Made by a program: the position numbers and the translations under genes | The notes under the pieces: model-generated | What the model was told of the DNA's origin: nothing | The model's database searches: none | What the model saw: the letters and a program-made list of their open reading frames with translations, nothing else | In this document: positions 12,354-14,834 of the stretch, piece by piece | Layout: each line of letters begins with the position of its first letter | How positions within the stretch are numbered: the stretch's first letter is position 1 | NCBI GenBank assembly: GCA_002502785.1 | Contig: DAQG01000085.1 | Coordinates: forward strand, 1-14,834 | DNA from: Methanothrix harundinacea | GTDB taxonomy: Archaea > Halobacteriota > Methanosarcinia > Methanotrichales > Methanotrichaceae | DNA length: 14,834 bases | Direction of reading: 5' to 3'

Positions 12354-13166
12354 CTATAAAGCGCCACAGATGAACATGGACCTGGCGAGGATCCCCGTGG
12401 CCTCCGCCAGGGCCGCCTCTCTTCTCCAAACTTTGGACAACTTCTCCCGAGCCATCCTCATGGAGTAGGGTTCAACCGTCCACTCGAAGCCGCTGTAGCC
12501 GACATCCATAAGGATCAGGCCCTCTGGAGGGGCTGCGGCAACGCCCTGGTTTATCCGAGAATCGAGAAGGTCGCTTACCCAGTCAAGATCTCGCTCGCCG
12601 GACCCCACCATCTCCAGGACGGTGACGATCTTTCTCACCATGTTCCAGAGAAAGCCGTCGGACCTGACGTCCAAAATCACTGAACCGTCTTTCTCCGAAA
12701 TGTCGAGTTTCATCAGATTTCTGGTGGTGGGCCTTATCTTCTCCGAGGATAGGTTTCGAAAATCGTGGACGCCGAGAAGCTTGCGACCGGCCTCTCGCAT
12801 CAGGTCGAGGTCGAGGCCGTCATCGGGAAGAATGTACCTGTACTCGCGCCAGAGAGCGGCATGTCGTGCGCTGAAGTTCTCGGGAACGATCGCCCAGGCC
12901 CACGCCCAGACGTCCGAGGGAAGCCTGCTGTTCACCACCCTTGGGACCGCGAGGCTCGCCTTCCTCGGATCGATGAAGAAGTCGATCACCTGGCCGAGGG
13001 CGTTTACCCCCCGGTCAGTCCTCCCGGCGTAGCAGAAGCTCCCGTCGTTTAAGGCGAGGCCCCGGAGAGCCTCTCTGACGACGGACTGGACGGTCAAGAC
13101 GTCGGGCTGGAGCTGAAAGCCGTGGTAGTTGCGACCGAGGTAACCGAGCTTGAAGGCGACTTTCAT
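12354..13166 (-). CDS. truA: tRNA pseudouridine synthase TruA
   Basis: ATG 13166 with GAGG seven bases from the codon; 270 residues, a normal archaeal length. The catalytic motif is YAGRTDRGVNALGQ with Asp51 as the nucleophile. Other family marks are LGYLGRNYHGFQLQP near the N-terminus, the Arg/Tyr-containing ALWREYRYILP around residues 105-115, and the C-terminal FLWNMVRKIV helix. It converts uridines 38-40 of the tRNA anticodon stem to pseudouridine (or the equivalent archaeal sites). It ends 8 bases from the convergent tfb stop with no visible terminator between them. It lies 70 bases downstream of the aconitase-family gene in the same direction and may be read with it. Confidence 0.93.
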   Translation of the reverse strand: MKVAFKLGYLGRNYHGFQLQPDVLTVQSVVREALRGLALNDGSFCYAGRTDRGVNALGQVIDFFIDPRKASLAVPRVVNSRLPSDVWAWAWAIVPENFSARHAALWREYRYILPDDGLDLDLMREAGRKLLGVHDFRNLSSEKIRPTTRNLMKLDISEKDGSVILDVRSDGFLWNMVRKIVTVLEMVGSGERDLDWVSDLLDSRINQGVAAAPPEGLILMDVGYSGFEWTVEPYSMRMAREKLSKVWRREAALAEATGILARSMFICGAL

Positions 13167-13180
13167 GATCCTCGATATAT

Positions 13181-13228
13181 CCAGATCGATTTCCAGATCG
13201 GTACCGAGATCGACATCCGGATCAGATT
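13181..13228. repeat. Four imperfect tandem 12-base units before truA
   Basis: CCAGATCGATTT, CCAGATCGGTA, CCGAGATCGACAT and CCGGATCAGATT follow one another in the gap between the aconitase-family gene and truA. Each carries a GATC core. They sit just upstream of the truA ribosome binding site on the minus strand, so they could be operator-like or simply slipped repeat DNA. No function can be assigned. Confidence 0.5.
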
Positions 13229-13236
13229 CGACAAGG

Positions 13237-14505
13237 TCAGATATCTCTCGGGTCGGTAATCTCGCCGGTGATGGCTCCGGCGGCCGCCGTCGCTGGTGAG
13301 CAGAGGTAGACGGAGGCTTTGGGGCTTCCCTGCCTTCCCTGGAAGTTGCGGTTGGACGTCGAGAGGGAGACCTCGCCGTCGCCGAGAAGGCCGAAGCTTC
13401 CGCCCATGCAGGGGCCGCAGCAGGGCGATTCGACGGTAGCGCCCGCCTCCATGAACTTCTCGACGAGACCGGCCCGGAGGACCTTCATGTACTCGGTCCT
13501 GCTGGCGGGGATGACCACCATCCGCACCCCCCGGGCCAGGGGCTCGCCATTCATGACCTCGGATGCGAGCAAAAGGTCCTCAAACCTCCCGTTGGTGCAG
13601 GAGCCGAGGAAGACCTGGTCTATCTTGGTTCCGGCAAGCTCGCCGACGGGCTTTACGTTGTCGACGTTGTGGGGGACGGCCACCTGGGGCTCGAGGTCGT
13701 CGACCTCCCAGATTCGCTCCGAGAATGTGGCGTCGTCGTCGCCGTGGGGAACCGTCTTCTCGTCGAACCCCTCCACTCGTTCCTTGATGTAGCGAATGGT
13801 CGTCTCGTCCGGGTCAACGAGGCCGGCCTTTCCGCCCATCTCGATCGCCATGTTGGTCATGGTCATCCTCTCGGGAACCGACATCCTCGAGACGGCGGAG
13901 CCCGCAAACTCGCAGGCCTTGTAGGTGGCGCCGTCGGCCCCGATGTCGCCGATCATCCTCAAGATGACGTCCTTTGATGTGACGAGCTTCGAAAGCTTTC
14001 CCTCGGCTTTGAGCCTGAGCGTCTCGGGAACCATGAACCAGAGCTTGCCAGTGGCGAAGACAGAAGCCATGTCGGTGCTCCCGATCCCCGTCGAGAAGGC
14101 GCCGAGGGCCCCGTAGGTGCAGGTGTGTGAGTCGGATCCGACGACGAGGTCGCCAGGGAGGGCGTGCCCCTTCTCGGGCATCACCTGGTGGCAGACGCCC
14201 TCGAAGATGTCGTAGTTGAGGATCCCCTGCTCTACGGCGAACTTTCGGAGCATTATGTGGTTTTCGGCGGCAGCGAGGCTGTCTGCCGGGACCTGATGAT
14301 CGAAGAGTATCACTATCCTTGAGGGGTCCCAGACTTTGGCGTCCTCGCCTGCGATCTCGTAAAACCCCTTAACCGCTAAAGGGCCGGTGATGTCGTGGAC
14401 CATGGCCCGGTCTATGTCGGCCATGACGAACTCGCCAGCCCTCACCTCCTTTTTCGAGGCTCTTGAAAATATCTTCTCAGAGAGGGTATGACCAGCCATG
14501 ACCAT
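13237..14505 (-). CDS. 3-isopropylmalate dehydratase / homoaconitase large subunit
   Basis: The start is set at ATG 14505 (422 residues), with GGAGATC just before it; ATG 14499 is also possible, and a TTG at 14520 lies next to a TATA-like element and is unlikely. Aconitase-superfamily marks are present: HDITGP near the N-terminus, GSDSHTCTYGALG, the 4Fe-4S cysteines at about 303 (LGSCTNGR) and at 363 and 366 (CCGPCMG), and the substrate-binding SNRNFQGRQGS near the C-terminus. The protein pairs with a small swivelling subunit to isomerise 2-isopropylmalate in leucine synthesis, or the homocitrate series in coenzyme B synthesis. The large subunit alone does not settle which; in archaea specificity is mostly set by a loop of the small subunit, not encoded here. 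Candidate symbols are leuC or hacA, left blank for that reason. Confidence 0.9.
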   Translation of the reverse strand: MVMAGHTLSEKIFSRASKKEVRAGEFVMADIDRAMVHDITGPLAVKGFYEIAGEDAKVWDPSRIVILFDHQVPADSLAAAENHIMLRKFAVEQGILNYDIFEGVCHQVMPEKGHALPGDLVVGSDSHTCTYGALGAFSTGIGSTDMASVFATGKLWFMVPETLRLKAEGKLSKLVTSKDVILRMIGDIGADGATYKACEFAGSAVSRMSVPERMTMTNMAIEMGGKAGLVDPDETTIRYIKERVEGFDEKTVPHGDDDATFSERIWEVDDLEPQVAVPHNVDNVKPVGELAGTKIDQVFLGSCTNGRFEDLLLASEVMNGEPLARGVRMVVIPASRTEYMKVLRAGLVEKFMEAGATVESPCCGPCMGGSFGLLGDGEVSLSTSNRNFQGRQGSPKASVYLCSPATAAAGAITGEITDPRDI

Positions 14506-14520
14506 GGGGATCTCCGCCAA

Positions 14521-14530
14521 AATAGATAAA
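14521..14530 (-). promoter_or_regulatory. TATA-like element of the aconitase-family gene
   Basis: Minus-strand TTTATCTATT. Normal spacing puts transcription start near 14500, at or beside the ATGs at 14505 and 14499, suggesting a leaderless or very short-leader message. Confidence 0.45.
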
Positions 14531-14569
14531 CCTCACGTATCAGATCCAAAGATCATTTTTTACGGGATT

Positions 14570-14834
14570 TCAACAGACTTCGGGAGACCTCCTCAAATCC
14601 TCTTCAAATCTCCTTTGTAGATTAGCTCTACGGACCCGTAATTCCTGCTTCCGAGGACCACCAGTTTTAGATAATTGGTCTTTAACATTTTTTAATTTAT
14701 ACATAATCAATTCGCACTGAGAAGTATCAGAGTTGGTAATAAGGCGTTCGATCTCATTTAATTGGCATTCAATATCTTCATATTCAATCCGATACTGTAT
14801 CATATCAAATATACCAAGGGCAGCGTGCCGAATG
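14570..14834 (-). CDS. AT-rich coiled-coil-like protein, running off the right edge
   Basis: The frame is open from the window edge to the TGA at 14572-14570; 88 codons are visible. The first Met is at 14803, but codons before it are also open (reading IRHAALGIFD), so the true start may lie outside. The visible part is charged and helix-prone, with IEYEDIECQLNEIERLI, MYKLKNVKDQL and RRANLQRRFEEDLRR, and looks like a two-helix coiled coil. I do not recognise a family. Codons end mostly in A or T (TTA, AAA, GAA, ATT), unlike every other gene here, pointing to foreign origin or weak expression. A chance open frame in AT-rich DNA cannot be excluded, though the regular heptad-like pattern argues for a real protein. 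Confidence 0.5.
   Translation of the reverse strand, partial: IRHAALGIFDMIQYRIEYEDIECQLNEIERLITNSDTSQCELIMYKLKNVKDQLSKTGGPRKQELRVRRANLQRRFEEDLRRSPEVC

Noticed and set aside
13319..13977. Plus-strand frames antisense to the aconitase-family gene
   Set aside because: Arg/Pro-rich shadow frames of a strongly conserved gene.

Overview
The window reads as chromosomal DNA of a methanogenic euryarchaeon of the order Methanosarcinales, most likely Methanothrix (formerly Methanosaeta) or a close relative. This is an inference. It rests on an archaeal TFB behind gar1, an archaeal Nog1-type GTPase, HemK2, TruA, two copies of a small protein I recognise as the Methanosarcinales family DUF1699, an aconitase-family IPMI/homoaconitase large subunit, high GC with G/C-ending codons, archaeal TATA boxes and GGAGGTGA-type ribosome binding sites. 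No tRNA, rRNA, CRISPR array or insertion sequence was seen.

Left part (1-3484, minus strand): reading leftward there is a membrane-anchored winged-helix regulator with an extracellular sensor domain (2423-3484), a tiny secreted cysteine-rich protein (2042-2284), an unrecognised secreted protein (904-1953), a second protein carrying only the same sensor ectodomain (337-891), and the start of a DUF6159-like membrane protein cut by the window edge. This cluster looks lineage-specific.

Middle (3686-8423, plus strand): facing away from the regulator is a probable operon for cell-surface proteins. It holds a tail-anchored protein with two beta-sandwich repeats on a Thr/Ser-rich stalk, a tail-anchored multi-domain Ig/CARDB-type protein, a secreted seven-repeat beta-propeller, and then the housekeeping methyltransferase HemK2. 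The divergent layout suggests that the regulator may control the surface operon, its own minus-strand neighbours, or both. That link is inference.

From 8740 to 9965 lies a tandem pair of 134-residue DUF1699 proteins (about 72% identical by hand alignment), followed by what looks like the decayed tail of a third copy.

Right part (9991-14834): a core information-processing block. A Nog1-like GTPase (minus) and gar1-tfb (plus) diverge from a near-symmetric TATA box. TFB converges on truA, which lies downstream of the aconitase-family large subunit. At the right edge an AT-rich, coiled-coil-like open frame runs out of the window and differs in codon use from everything else.

The best candidates for something undescribed are the sensor-domain/cysteine-rich/surface-protein locus (337-7794) and the DUF1699 array. 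Neither can be called a new system from sequence alone.
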